DNA of 64,000 bases from Mactromeris polynyma (Eukaryota; Mollusca; Bivalvia; Venerida; Mactridae). Shown in pieces: positions 1 through 15,000 of the stretch (position 1 is its first letter; each line of letters begins with the position of its first letter). The stretch lies in assembly GCA_032209605.1 (NCBI GenBank), contig JASFXZ010000008.1, positions 6,572,001 to 6,636,000 of the forward strand, written 5' to 3'. The notes under the pieces are model-generated. The model was not told the DNA's origin, ran no database searches, and saw only the letters and a list, made by a program, of their open reading frames with translations. The translations under genes were made by a program, and so were the position numbers.

Positions 1-3
1 CTG
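1..3 (+). CDS. Gene A, 3' end of an upstream exon
   Basis: The first three bases precede a strong donor (GTAAGTG at 4). The last base completes a Gly codon with the next exon, the phase-1 pattern used through the EGF array. This is inferred from the donor and phase only. Confidence 0.5.
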
Positions 4-3000
4 GTAAGTGTTTGTTTTGCATTGCACCAATAAAACATTTTTCTTTTGATTGTATTTTTCTTAAAACTGTGAAACTACAAGTGGAATAGGATTAAGGTCA
101 GTGGTTGATGCTTTATCAAATCTAGTCTGTTCAGATGAACTTACCACCTTTTTAATTAATATTTTCAAGTTTTGCCTCTGTGTAAATGTATGTGCTGTTA
201 AATTTTATTTTAGGAATGTCCTGCCATTTGGAATGCAACAATCATGGAACATGTGATAGTAATGGTGCATGTGTTTGTGACTTCAATGATGGATTTAAAG
301 GTTAGTTTAATGCTTTATTATTTTTTCAGCTTACCTAAGCATTATGTGCTGTAGCATTAGCTACTTTAACTGCCATTTGTGCATAGTGGTCAATCTGTCC
401 TAGGTTAAACATTATTGTTGTTTTAACACATTGGTGACAACATTTCTTGGTTAGGCAACATTTCTTCATCAGTTATCAATGAAACTTATTTAGAGTGTAT
501 ATGGCCACACGATTTTTGACAAGATTGATATTGGGCACAAGTGATGAAAGAAACCAAGTTGTTGCTCTTGAATGCGTTATAATTGCATTTCACACCTTGT
601 TAACACAATGTAAAGATCATGAATTACATAGAAGGTATATTGCCTAAAAACTTGTTCGGCATTGGAGATCGCTACTCTGGTACTCGCTGAGTTTTGATCC
701 TTGAATCAATAGAATTACTTGTTCTAAACTTCATTCAAGGAGGAGGATTGCTCCTATAAGGCCCTTGGATCTAATTTAATTACTATACTCTCTACTATAT
801 TATAATGTGTGTATTACGTAGCATTTTAACTGGAGTAGTTTTTAATCTCCCATGCCAAGCTGTCCTCAAAAGAAAATCAGCAAACCACATTACAGCCCCT
901 TTTTAAACAGAATGTTGTGTTAAACTATTTTATGGTTTGATAAATCATCAGGATACTGCATTTGTTTAAGTATTCAGGTGAGCAATAATTATGGTAATGT
1001 AGATAGATGACCAGGCTGGCTGGAGAACTGTGTGATACATTTAATTATGGTAATGTTTCTATTTGACCACAGGTGACGAGTGTAATGTAGATGGATGTCC
1101 AGGCTGGCCAGAGAACTGTATGATACATTTAATTATGTAATGTTTCTATTTGACCACAGGTGACGAGTGTAACGTAGATGGATGTCCAGGCTGGCCAGAG
1201 AACTGTATGGGACATGGAACATGTAATGCTGCCAATGGAAAATGTCAATGTGAACAAGGTTGGAAAGGAAATGCCTGTCATATACCTGACTGTGATTGTA
1301 ATGGTATAAATGCTACATGTGAACAAAGAGCTGATGATCTCAAACCTAGATGTTATGATTGTGACCATCCATATATTGGTGATCAGTGTCAATACAAGTA
1401 CGTCTTTGTTTAACATGACAACCATGCTATAGAATAATTTTAAACTTTCTTTTACATTGATTGTGAAATAAATTCTTACAACATAAATTAATAACTCCCA
1501 ATTGCTGCTTCCTGGTGACAAACAATTGCTGAAACCTAATTCAGGATTTTTCAAGATCAAACCCCACTCAATGTGATGCTCAAACTCACAACTTCCTTCT
1601 ATACATAGAGACTATAATGAGCTATATTTGGATACATGATTCGTTACTACAGACTGTTATTACTGTGTGTTTAGTTTAAATAGGTTTGCATATTTATCTT
1701 CTGTTTTGTCTATGTTATAGGTGTTACCATGGTACTGAAGTTCCTGGTATATTCTCATGCCAATGTGATGCTTGCTACAGTGGCTCACAATGTGACAGTC
1801 TGTGTAACAATAATGGTACTTGTACATCACAAGGTATGTGGTAATACTTATTTGTACATCAGTAGCCAGGGGGATTTATTTCAAATGATTTTGTACGCTT
1901 AATGGTTTAAATACAAAGCTTTATCAGTTATGTGTGTAATACTTTGATACTTGATATGTTGAGATCCATTTCGCTTTCAGTAACCTTGTTAGCTCAACAG
2001 TTCATCAGTTACGTGTGTTATACTTTGATACTTGATATGTTGAGATCCATTTGCTTTCAGTAACCTTGTTAGCTCAACAGTTCATCAGTTACGTGTGTTA
2101 TACTTTGATACTTGATATGTTGAGATCCATTTGCTTTCAGTAACCTTGTTAGCTCAACAGTTCATCAGTTACGTGTGTTATACTTTGATACTTGATATGT
2201 TGAGATCCATTTGCTTTCAGTAACCTTGTTAGCTCAATAGTTCAATGTATTATTTGGCAGCATATGCCAGTTGAACAGTTGTATACATTACATGCAAGTG
2301 GTTCGAATTTTCTGTATCATTATTGTATCTACCTGTGTATATCATGGGTGTTTTTATTCAGAATCCTTATTGAGCTCCTGTAGATATTTTTGTTCTATGT
2401 GTTGGTTTTTAGAAGCAATGCCTTGTTACTATGTGTAAACTCAGTATTCTAAATTATTCCAGGCATCTGTGACTGTGGGTTTGATGGATACAGGGGAGAC
2501 AATTGTGAGAAGAAGGAGTGTCCTGGCTATAACACATCTTGCTCTGCCCATGGAAAATGCAATCCAACCACCGGGCAATGTCTTTGTGATCCTGGCTGGA
2601 CTGGCAATGGTTGTCATGTTGCCAAATGCAAGAATGATTGTAACCATGCTGGAACATGTTTGCCCTTTGATGAACCCATCTGTAACTGTACTGCTGGTTA
2701 CTTTGACTCTGACTGTGGACATTACTGTCATAATGGTGAAATCATCACCCCAACACCTGGTGATCTGTCTTCACAGTTCTGTGAATGTGACCCTTGTCAT
2801 ACTGGTAGAGACTGTAACATTGAATGTTCTGGACATGGTACCTGCAACAATGGTACATGTGACTGTGGGACTGATGGCTGGAGAGGAGACAGGTGTGAGA
2901 GAGCTGGCTGTCCAGGGAGAAGTGGCATTGACTGCACCAATCATGGCTCGTGTATTATAAGCTCTGCTTCTGGAATAGGTAATGTAGCTCTACATGTATT

Positions 3001-6000
3001 GATCATTATATATTAGTTTTGTTCTTATTTTATTTCATTCCAATTGACGAAATACTATTAAAATATGTACATAAGTAACATATTTACTACAACAGTAGTA
3101 CCTGAAAAATGTTTCTGCAGCCCTGGAACATTATTCACCAAAACTTAGACTTTAAATTTGTGAAATTCTTATTTACCAGCATCTTGATTTCATTAAATCT
3201 AAACAAATGATTTCTGTCTGAATAATTGTTTATCCCTTTCTACTTTTTCCCCAATTTATTGTTACAAGAAGAACACTTTTTAAAGTCTAAGTCTGACCTT
3301 CAGACTTATTATGTTTATGAATTAGGCCCCTGAAATATAAATGATTAATACATTTTATATAGGTACTTGTAAATGTTCATCATACTGGGTTGGAGATGGT
3401 TGCTGGACTGCAGAATGCCCAAACAATTGTTCAGGTCGAGGATTCTGTAATGCTTCACTAGATGTTCCATTCTGTTCTAACTGTAAACAAGGATGGATGG
3501 GTATAGATTGTAATACACCATGCTATGGAATACAACAACCAATGGACAGTGGTATGTTTGTTCATGTACAGCTTTATAGTGTGTATCCTGATAATTAGTT
3601 TCTTATTTAAACATTCGATGTTCAGTTTATTAATTTGAAGAAGTTGCATGTGAGATATGAACTAAAACGAAGAATTATATCTTCAAAACATTTCAATACA
3701 GCTGAATAGTATATCAGTCCTTGTTAAACTCATTTTCAAAACATAATAAACAGGTTATTATGGTTTTCAGAAAACTGACTTTTTAAAGTTGCACCTATGC
3801 AATTTACTATTATTATTATTATTATTATTAATGAAAGATACATGTAAAATGCAATTATCAGGTGATAATTTTCATAAGTATTGTGATTGTTCTTACAGGG
3901 AACTGTGTTTGTCAAAGTAACTGTGAAAGTCAGTCAGATAATTGCCACACAAAATGTAGTGGCCATGGAACCTGTGATAACACCACCGACACATGTATAT
4001 GTCATGATGGTACAGGCTACAACCCGTCAGGGTACTGGGGATCTCTGTGTGAGACTGCTGGATGTCCTGGTGTGGGTGAATCATGTAGTGGCCATGGACT
4101 ATGTATCCAAGGACGGTGCGACTGTAATGAGGGTTGGCGTATTAACACCACCACATGTCATGAATCAGACTGTCCAGGCACCCCAGATTGTAGTGGACAT
4201 GGAACTTGTGACACCAGAGGAGAGGTTCCAGTCTGCAGCTGTAACCAAGGTTACATGGGTCGAGAATGCCAATACCAGTGTGTGCATGGAGTAGCTCTAC
4301 CTAATGATACATGCTTGTGTGATCCATGTTATACGGGAGCAGCATGTAATCAGATCTGTGCTGGCTTTGGTAATTGTGTAAATGATACATGCAGCTGTCA
4401 TTCAGGATATTGGGGTGATTATATGACTTTGTTGTTCATCAGATTTCTTTCTCAAGTTTATTTCTAGACACAAATGAAAAAGATGATGTCATTGAAATAC
4501 TGAAAATTAGCATTTACAACATAGCACAATTGTTTTGACAACAGTTCAGTTTTAGATTTGGAAACTGCTACATTTAACTTTCGAATCTCAAATTTTAAGT
4601 ATACAATATATATATATGTATGTTTATGTTCAACCTTTTTTTCAAATTGATCTAATCTATTTTAATTAAACATTTTATTGATTATAGGAGTTGCAAATTA
4701 ACTAAAATCTTCGATTACTTATATCCATGACAATTACAGGGGATAGCTGTGATGTCCGAGGATGTCCTGGAGATGAGGAGAGTTGTTCTGGACATGGCAT
4801 TTGTAGCATAGCAACCCAGACATGTACTTGTGATGTAGGTTGGCAAGGAGAAGGCTGTGACACATGGAACTGTCCTGGATCACCAGATTGTAACAATAAG
4901 GGTAAACTGGAAATACTGAGCTCATAATTGTAATGTAATGTTATGTATTGCCTGGCTTAGTGAATATCAGTTTAACATTGTTAGCTAAGACAAATTGTAG
5001 AAATTACAATAGTGTCGAAATATGGTGAGCTAATCAATACCTCTGTGTTATCATGTGTTTGGCAGACTACATTAGTTTTGTATTATGTGAACAGAATTAG
5101 AGGATGGTGTAATTTTCTTGAATTATGATCAGTCGAGCCCTGCAATCAGCCACTTAATCGAATTCAGGGCCACGCAGCTCATTTATCATCAAGCTGTGGA
5201 ATTTCTATTTCAATATTGAAATGAGATGGTGTTGAAACTTTGTCCATTTTATTCTTTTATTGGTAAAATTTGTAAACATTCATTTCTTATTTTGAAGGAT
5301 AAAATTATCATTTAAATTTTTACATTTTGCTCTCAGGTACTTGTGATGGTGCAGACCACTGGCCACCAAAATGTGTCCACTGCATCAACTCAATGGGTCC
5401 AAAGTGTCAGTATGATTGTATACATGGTGCCGAGTCTCCACCTTTCTCAGCTGACTGTGTCTGTAATCCCTGCTATGGTGGTTTCTCATGTGATGTTGAA
5501 TGTAACAGTGTCGGTGCTTGTTCTCCTCGTACCAATGGAACTAAGGTGTGTATAAGATATCTTAAGGCAAATCAAACATCAAGATTATAGGATTCTATAG
5601 GCAGACATGTTAATTGCATTTTGAACTATTATAGTGGATTGAAGCAAGTGCATTGTTTTTGTCTGTCACATTATGTATTAAGCGAATATTAAAGCTTGTT
5701 TCATGGTAATCAAAATTATACACAATTGGTTATACATTGAAATGATTTAGAAACACAAAGGTTTTCTGGGTAATATTTTTTTATATAAATTATGATACAG
5801 TCTCTAGTTTGATATAACTGGACAATTGGCTTATAATCTGATACATTGTAAATCTTTTATCATGAAGTTTGCAACAGTGGTTTGTTTTAAATTGTTATGT
5901 ATGGATTGGAACAAATTAAAATTGTTTTAGCACTATTAAAATCATAATTATACAATCTTGCGATTCTAATAGGTAAATTGTATTTATTGAACTGATTGAG

Positions 6001-9000
6001 TAATGTATTCTGAACGGTATGGTCTTTTTTTCTGTTACCAGACTTGCAACTGCTCAGAAGGCTATAAAGGAGAACTGTGCGAGTTACTGGATTGTCCAGG
6101 TAAGCTGTGCTTACATGTATTTTGTTCTGATTTTGGTCATCAATCGGTTTATATTCTTGTTTCTGCATATGTTTTATATATGATTATCAAGTTGAATTGA
6201 AATATTTCTTAAAAATGAGTTGATGAAACTTTTATTTGTTCAAGACATTAATTAGGTCTCAACTGTTATTTGTGTGCAAGACATTCGTGTTAAATTGATT
6301 ACTAACATTATCATTAATGCTACAATACAGGACAATATACTCATTACCTTGCAGTATTGATGCCCTTAATAAGTAAAGATGCAAAGTTACTTACTTATAT
6401 TGCTTTAATTTCCTTGTGGCTGTTCTTCAACTTTAGTATCCCCCAATGTATGTTGCTCTGCTGTATTTAAGGAAGGCACACACATCTGCAAGTATCCAAC
6501 CATCTGTCAGTACATCTACTTTTTGATGTCTGGACTGCATCTCTAAAACCAATAGCCAAAATTCAGTGAAATTAATAATTGTGCGCATCTTCAGCATATT
6601 CCTCTAGTATATATTTATTAGTTATAGCTGTTTTATATAGTTCACTGTACGAAAACCTGACCACAATATTTCTCAATAGCCCCTGGTCAGAATATCAGAC
6701 TATTAAATGCAACAGTAAGTTGCTGCTGTATAGATGTGAGCCACAGACAAGGTCACTCTTCAATTTGTAGTTGTTTAATGTTTGAATAAAATTATTTAAT
6801 GCGAAATTGTGTTCTTATCAGAAACCAACAGCAAATTTTAATTCTAGTTCTGTAATCATTATAGGTCAACCAGACTGCAGTGATAAAGGAACATGTGTAC
6901 GCAGCACTGAACGTAATGCATCTATCTGCTTCTGTCATCCTGGATTCGCTGATGATGACTGCTCACGATATATCTGTCCTGGTCCTGCAGACAATCTCTG
7001 TAATGGCAATGGTTAGTTACCTGTTTTACTCTACTATATGCACAAGGATTTTATTCATCAACCAATAGAAGTCTTTTAAGTTAAAAAGAACAACTGAAAC
7101 TGTTGATGATTTGTCCTCGTTAGTAAATGCAGAATTAGTTAGATTTTTGTGATTTAACATTACTTTAGTGGAGTAGAATGTGGTATGTTGGAAATAAGCA
7201 CTTCATGAAAGATTTCCATTTTAATGCATTTTATCACATCATCTAAATGCAATTCTACACTTAAAGCCATCAAGTCATAACATAAAGTTCATTTACATGA
7301 GGTTTGTTTATTTCTGTTTTCAGGCAAGTGTACTTTACTTCCTGGTAAAGATGCTCCTCAATGTGTCTGTAACCATGGTTTCACTGGCATGGATTGTTCT
7401 GGCTGTGTCCCTAACTTTATTGGAGATAATTGTGAGAGATGTAGAGAGGGTTACATTGGGTATAATACAAGCTGTGATGTTCTCTGTATTCATGGCTTTG
7501 CTACAATTAATGGTATGTTTCACATAATTACATATGCCGGTCTGTTTTTTTGAGAGTATTACTGTTGCATGCATGTTTTTATTCAACCTATTGCACCATA
7601 TTAGGATTTATTGTTAGGTTCTACAGCAATACAGGAGTTTTTCATAAAAAACAAATAAGCCGGAAGTTTTATCCTCCCACTTTCTGTATTTGTGTCTATA
7701 ATGACACAATGTCTCATTGCTACAGATATGACTGTATGTTGTTGGCTGTTTTAATTATCTGATTCACCATGTTGGCTGTGTTATTCTACACAAAAACAGT
7801 GTAGTATTATGTAAGGAATAATTTGAATTTTTAATGAGATTTTTCATGTGTTATCAAAATCTAATTGTTCATAAGATTTTGAGGGAGTTTGATTCTGGGT
7901 ATGCGTTCTCAGGATTGAACTTTGTTCATGTGCCCAAAATTGTGTCTGGCCCAGAACTTCATTGTCTTTTTGGGGATTTTGAACTAACGTGGCATAAATT
8001 ATTCTTGGCATGGGCATCCGTGTCCTATGGACACATTTCCAGTTTGATTCGGAATTACAGTGCAGTTTTATATATGGTCTAATATAATGTAGTAACGACC
8101 CTGGATGAAACCCACTCAAATATTGTACCTTCAGATTGGTCACATGTATGTTTAAAGTTCTATAATATCATTTGTACTGATGTATAGGTGGAGACAAATG
8201 TAAATGCTATGATGATGATATGAACGGACATTGGATTAACCCAGAGACAGGATGTGGAGATTGTCTGATTGGATGGAACAAACCAACATGTACTCAATGT
8301 GCTTCAAGTATGTGTCTTGATTATTAGAAGCAAAACTATTTTGAATAGTAACTTGATTTTAGTTGCAAAGTTTGCTTGAATATCTAGTATGTTTTTGCAT
8401 TACATAGCAAACTTGGTATCAGTAAGTGTACATTTGTAAGTTACAAGTGATTAGGACATGAATTGATCTGAATCTGAGTTACAAAGAATAAATAAAGACA
8501 CAGTGTTTGATACAGTCAGTTATGTGGTAGTTGTTCACTCTAGTCATCTGAAATTTAATACCAGTCATTCTATTATATTTATTCTTTAAGAATCCGATCA
8601 ATTATCTACTGCCTCTACCTCAAGCTTAAGCTTATATGTTTTGTCAACAGTGGAACAAATTTTCAACCTCTGTAATTTATTCTTGAAAACTGCTTCCTGG
8701 GTTACACACCAGTTCTTGGGCCTCATTCAGGGATTGTGAACTTTGTTGTTCACCCATGATAAAGCCAGGATTCGAACATGTGACTTTTAGATCAGAAGTC
8801 AAACACTGTACTGGATGACCACAATGCCTAATGTGACTTATATTATACATTTATTTATTTTACTTCCTTAATTTAGTGTTATATATTTTTAAACAGATTA
8901 TGTTGGACCAGATTGTGATATTGAATGTGTAGATGACCAAGGTTACTTTGTGGACAATGATGATGGTGATGTACTTGACACTGCTGTCATACCTGAATTC

Positions 9001-12000
9001 AGATGTATTCAACAAGTTGACACTGATATGTACCAAGCATGGTTTGGCTACCAAAATGCAAATCCAAATAATATCTATATAACATCAGATGGGGAGAACA
9101 TGTTATACTCGGGTACCACAGCAGTAAAAAATACGAATAAGCCCACAAAATTCATACCAGGAACAGTGATGTACGCCTTATCAATGGGGTATGAAATGAA
9201 TATTGATTTCTGTCATTATCTGTTGAATTTTACTGGTTCTTAATTCTACAGTATTAATCCTCAATGGCATTGATTGGTATGCTGTCAAATTGGTCAATGT
9301 ACAATAAATGTCTTAAAACTTTATCAAAGTATTTGAGTGGTGAAAGTTGTTACTGTTTGTGAATCATATTTACCTTTCCTTTCAGACCATACAATCTATC
9401 AACCATTGAGACATATAAATGGACAATCACAAACTTAAAGTTCCAAAATGAGGCCACTGCTACGGTAGATTCATCAGTAACATGTCAACAACAACCTTCA
9501 CTGGTAAGTTTAATGTCGCTGTTATCTATGATGACATTATTATGTGACAGTCAAAATGATCATACATCTTTATGTTCTTCTGGTGTATTGATATATTAGG
9601 TTGATATATTATGTAGATATTCTTGTCAGGCTATACTCTATGATCAGTGGCAGGGCAAGATCCACCAAAAGTGGTTTTAATTGTTTTACTTTAATCATTA
9701 TCATCAAATCTGCTCACAGTATTCATGGGCTTAATATCAGGGCCAAGTTTGATAAACAGTCGGATCACCCCAAACACTGGAGTCCTAGTTCTGTAATTGT
9801 TGAAATTTGTTATTGACTGTAATCGCCAGTACCAAGTTTCTTGTATTAACTGTAGTAACATATGTAACAGCATGAATCACTTCCTTTTTTACAGGATATC
9901 CTACCTAAAGTTCAAGGACACTGTAAATGTCACCGTGGTTTCCATGGACATCAGTGTGAGAACCAGTGTCCGGGTGGTGGTTCTAATCCCTGTTATGGTA
10001 GAGGAGCTTGTGACATAAATGATGGTACATGTACTTGTGTGAAAGGTGCTAATCAAACCATGAACTGTGAAACTTGTGTAACTGGTTGGTTTGGCAACAA
10101 CTGTTCTCTAGCTAGAGGAAGTAGAGGTAATTTCTTTTAATGTGGTTTATTGCGTATGAACTGGTTTTTTATTGGTACAGCAGACCTTGTTTATTTGAGA
10201 ACTTTCTATCCAAATACTTGGTATCATCTGAAATAAATATCGGGTTCCAATGTATTTTCTATGGCATGTCGAATGGAAATGGGCTATTGGAAATCATGTA
10301 TTATTCGAAATAAAATTTCTGACATGATGAATTCGAATGAACGAAGTCTGAGTTATAATTTGAAATTTTAATGAAGAGGAATATTTTTTTACTGCAGACA
10401 TCTCCGTTGTTAAAATATGTGTACATCAGATTTGAAGAACAAAATATTTTAATGTCTGTAGAAGCTGTCGACAAACTTAATCTTGTTTGATGTATTTGTC
10501 TACATTTTACTGTATACGTGTACATACTTTTATTGGCGATGGTTTAATTTTGGCTATGTTGGTGTTTTTTGTCTGAAGTGCCAAATTAAATCGTCTGTCA
10601 ATGATTTCATCAGCATGCATATATCCATTGATTCCCAGAATCTGAAATACAGTTACCAAGTGGCAACATGCAAAACACTAATTGTTGAAATACCATTCAA
10701 GGGAGAGAACTCAAATTTAGATATTCTTATTCTCTGTGTACAAGAGCTTCTTCATTCAGACATGATGTAGTGATTTGCATTCTTGATTCATTTTCTTTTG
10801 TTTGTCTGTGTGACTACACTGTTTTTTACAATAATATATTGTCTGATAATACAAGAAAGGTTTTTCCAAATTTGTGGTTTTAGCAGGGTTTTTTTCAGTA
10901 GTGGTACTTTCTCTGTCAAAAACACATCGGACTGTATATTTTAAAATTATATATTTGTCAAATTGTTTTGCACATACTACATTAAAGATCTACACATGTA
11001 CAACAAACATACCTGTCTGTTCCATCAGTGCCTAGAAAATATAATCATAATTTTACAAATGTTCATGTATTGTTTCACCTTCAGACCCATTGAGTGAGTG
11101 GTATACTGGTATGGTGTATGGCTATGGTCACTATCAAACATTTGATGGAACAAAGTATGATAGCAATGTGTATGGTCAATATCTAGTCTCCAGAGTTACA
11201 GTTGCCAATTCCCAACAACTGGATATCCATGTCCTGAAGGTATAACTCTCTATATATGTTATTGTTCTGTTTAATTGAATGAAAATATATAAGGTATTTA
11301 TTGTTATCTTGCTCATTTAAAAAGATGGATGAGAATTGGAATTTGATGTTCTGTTGAATCAGCTAAGTATGTAATAGTAATATGACAAGGCTACCGTCTA
11401 AGACATCATGATACTAATGTTAGCGCTTGCTCATGTTCTGTGTGATAATAAGGTACTGGATGGCTACTGAGAATTGACATTTCAGCCAATTTGAAATACT
11501 ATTAGGCATTTATTCAGCATATCAGCTCATATAATGGCTTAGATAAATAAATAATAATATAATTGGCGTATGTTTTAAGATGGGTAAGCTTCAAACAAGT
11601 CTTTATTTGTTTTAAAAGGTGTCCAGTTCAAACAAAGTACTGCTGGCCTTGACAAATGCTGTGTCCTTCACCGTTGCTGGAAACACATTGATATTACAAT
11701 CAACAGAGGATGGATCCTGCACTGTTTGGTATAACAATCAGCCACACACTATTGGATCAGGCCTGCTATTGACCTCTGATGTCAAGGTCATTCAGCAATC
11801 ACCAACATGGTTTGTGGTCACTGCTTCAACTGATTTCTATGTTAACATTGATATCAAGATGCATTACATTGATTTGTACATTAATTGTAAGAAAACCATA
11901 TGTCAGTCTGCTAGAGGATTGCTTGGATCATGTGACTTGGACCCAACCAATGATTTCATGTTGTTGAATGGTAACGTTCTTCGTGAAGGTGACACAGCGT

Positions 12001-15000
12001 ACCCACTAACTGATCAGAATATTCTAACTACATTTATGCCATCCTGGAGAGAAAATAAAGGTATTTTTACAACTATTATACCAAGTTTTAATGATGCTAG
12101 CGGTGAAACTTGCCTTCAAGTAAAATCAAGTTCAATGGAAAGTTCAGTGGTCGATTATTTCACACAATCTGATATTACAGTGGATATCCTCTTCTACTTG
12201 CAAGCCTCGTCGGGTTCCTGTTCCACGCTTTGGTCCTATAGAAATCCTTCCTCAGACATTTTCTCTTTATTAGTATGTGACCAGTATGTGACATTTACAA
12301 CATTTACACCACTAGAAACAAAACACACTGTGAATTCTCTACCAGTACAGCTGCTGACTTGGTACAAATTGACTATGATCTGGACAAGCATGGATGAAAC
12401 GCTTCAATTTTACCTGGTGGAAGATAATTCGGCCTACATTGCTGCATCAGAAACAGCTACAAATATCAACAATATCTTTGCCAGAGGTGGAACCTTTATG
12501 CTGGGAACAACGCATAACTCAATCTACAACTTCAATGGATATTTAGATGGGTTTTCTGTCAGAAAAACTGCATTGACCAAAAGTGACGTAATTGCAAAAG
12601 CATTTAAATACACTTCAGTTACTTCAGGTAGCTTCAAGGATTTGTCTTATTTATGGAAATTCAATGAAGGGAAGAATTACAGAAGTTTGGATGCCACATC
12701 ACAAGCAATACCCTTCTCATGGCTAGATGGTGGCTGGGCAGACATTCACTGGGCAATATGTACATACAAAATGACCTATGATTTTACTGAAGATGCAAGG
12801 AAAGTTCTCATCTCAAATCCTTCTGAAACAGATCTTACTGCTTGCCAAGGTATAATCAACTCTGTTCCTGGAATAAATGCAATAAGTGAACTACTCAAAG
12901 ACATGTTCTTGGAAGAATGTTTGATGAACATGGCAATAATAGTAAACACTGACAGCAAAATTTACATTCTTACCACAATGAAAGAATTTATCAATCCTGA
13001 TCGGTCATCAATAGATCATCCTTTTAGAGTACTTTGTAATAAATATCCTGGCTTAACAAACTGGCATGGCTCTAGCTGCAACATCTACTGTATATCTGGA
13101 GCTGGTGTGTATAACCCAGAAGATGATAGCTGTACTTGTAATAATGGTTACTATGGAGCTAGCTGTGAATATCAATGTCCTTATGCACGTGGAGAACCTT
13201 GTGGTGGAGGTACTTGTAACCCTGTCACTGGTGAATGTACTTGTTCATCAGAGAAATTTGATCCAACTACTGGATGTGAGACTTGTGCAAGCGGTTGGAT
13301 TGGAGAGGATTGTTCTTCTGTGGCAGCGACTATTCCTGCTGCTCTCCCTGAATATACAGCCATGTGCTTTGGTCAAGGTCACTGTACAATGTTTGATGGT
13401 CAAGCTTTTAACATGAAAACACCCGGAGAATACCTGCTGTTTGAAAAGCCTTCTGAGTCAATTTCAGTGTATGTGAGAATGAGGCCCTGTGATGGTGATC
13501 GAGTTTGTATCCAACAAATCTGGTTTCACATGACTGGCAATGACTTCACTATAAAAGCCCCACTCACAGCTGATGGACCTTTAATCATGTGGCACAATAG
13601 ACAACTGGTTTCCATGCCTAGCTTAACAACTTATAGTATATCCTCATCTGCTTCCATTGCATGGATAGACAAAGTAAAACTACAATTCACATTTGGTTCT
13701 ATCATAGTTAACGCCACCTATCTACACGGGTCTCCTTACTTGTCTTTGGCTGTAAGCACACCTTGTACAACAAATGACCAGACTGGAATTCTTGGAAACT
13801 GCAATCAAAATGTTGATGATGACTTTTTAGATAAATTGGGTAATTCTATTTTATACCATAAGATTAGCGAACAAGTAATAAAAGAGTTCTTGACTTACTT
13901 TACCAAAGTCACTACTGGGTTCAACCATTTTATGTACAGTTTCCCATCATCACTTGTGATGGAATCTAAAGACATGAATACTGGATATGCATTGCACTTC
14001 AATGGTAGCAGTGGAATGACTGGAATTGTCCAAACAAATGCAGCAAATATATCAGTAGAGATTACAATGAAATATTTCGTAGACACTGGACTTCTGGTCA
14101 GTTATTACAAATCAGGATCTGAAAATGATTTCAACCTTTATTTGAATTCTTCAAAACTAGAAATTTTGTTTGGAAGTGCTAAATTCTTCACCAGCTACAG
14201 TTTAACACAAGATACATGGTACTATATTTTAGTCACCTTTGATGTTACAAAACAGAAGGTCCTGCTATTCATATACCTAGATGGAAGTCTTGTGTTCTCA
14301 GATCAGTTTTCTGGTATAAATGTTAACTTTCCTTCATCTGGGAACTTCTTCCTTGGTGATCAAACTATTAAACCTGACTCGCAACTTGAAGCCTTCACGG
14401 GACAAATCGGCCTCTTCAGAGTTTGGAATATATTCCTTGATAATAAAAAGATTCATCGGATTGTCAACAATGGAGACCTTACAAAAGTAACTGGGCTAGT
14501 CTTGGACTATCAGTTTCATGAAGGATTTGGACCTGTTGCAATTGATTCTAAGAGTAATATTGGAATGGTCTTTTCAGAAGTAGATTCTCGGATAAGCTGG
14601 ATAATATCTGACAAACCACATTTACAAGCTATATATTATGTTCATTTTAGTTCTTCCATTGATAGAATAGAAAAGTGTAGGGATATGTTCGCTACACCAT
14701 CTGTAGTAAATTCCTGCAATGGCTTTGGTACAGATTTTTACACATTCTTCATTGATGCATGTATCAATGATATTAATTATGTTCCTGCCTTGTCTGCATA
14801 TATCTCATATTGTGAAATTACACTAAAACCTGTAACAGATCCCATTGAAGATCTTTGTCATGACTACAAAACATTACATTATGACAGTTTATGTGGCCAT
14901 CGCTACTGCTTGTATGGAACACCAACAGATAATGGCTGTGTATGTGACACTGGTTACTGGTCTGGGAATTGTGCAAAATATTGTCCTGAAAGAGTTCTTG

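Larger units (their letters stand above)
4415..11618 (+). other. Introns of gene A, EGF region: contents
   Basis: The introns at 4902-5336, 5546-6041, 6100-6864, 7513-8187, 8308-8896, 9504-9894, 10127-11084 and 11240-11618 are AT-rich. Apart from the SINE at 8678-8830 I see no gene or ordered repeat in them. Short open frames such as 7834-8082 and 10483-10770 lack domain features. Confidence 0.5.

Noticed and set aside
7834..8143. Frames of 82 and 99 codons on opposite strands in an intron
   Set aside because: They overlap each other and show no features. Probably an old repeat, but I found no second copy in the window.
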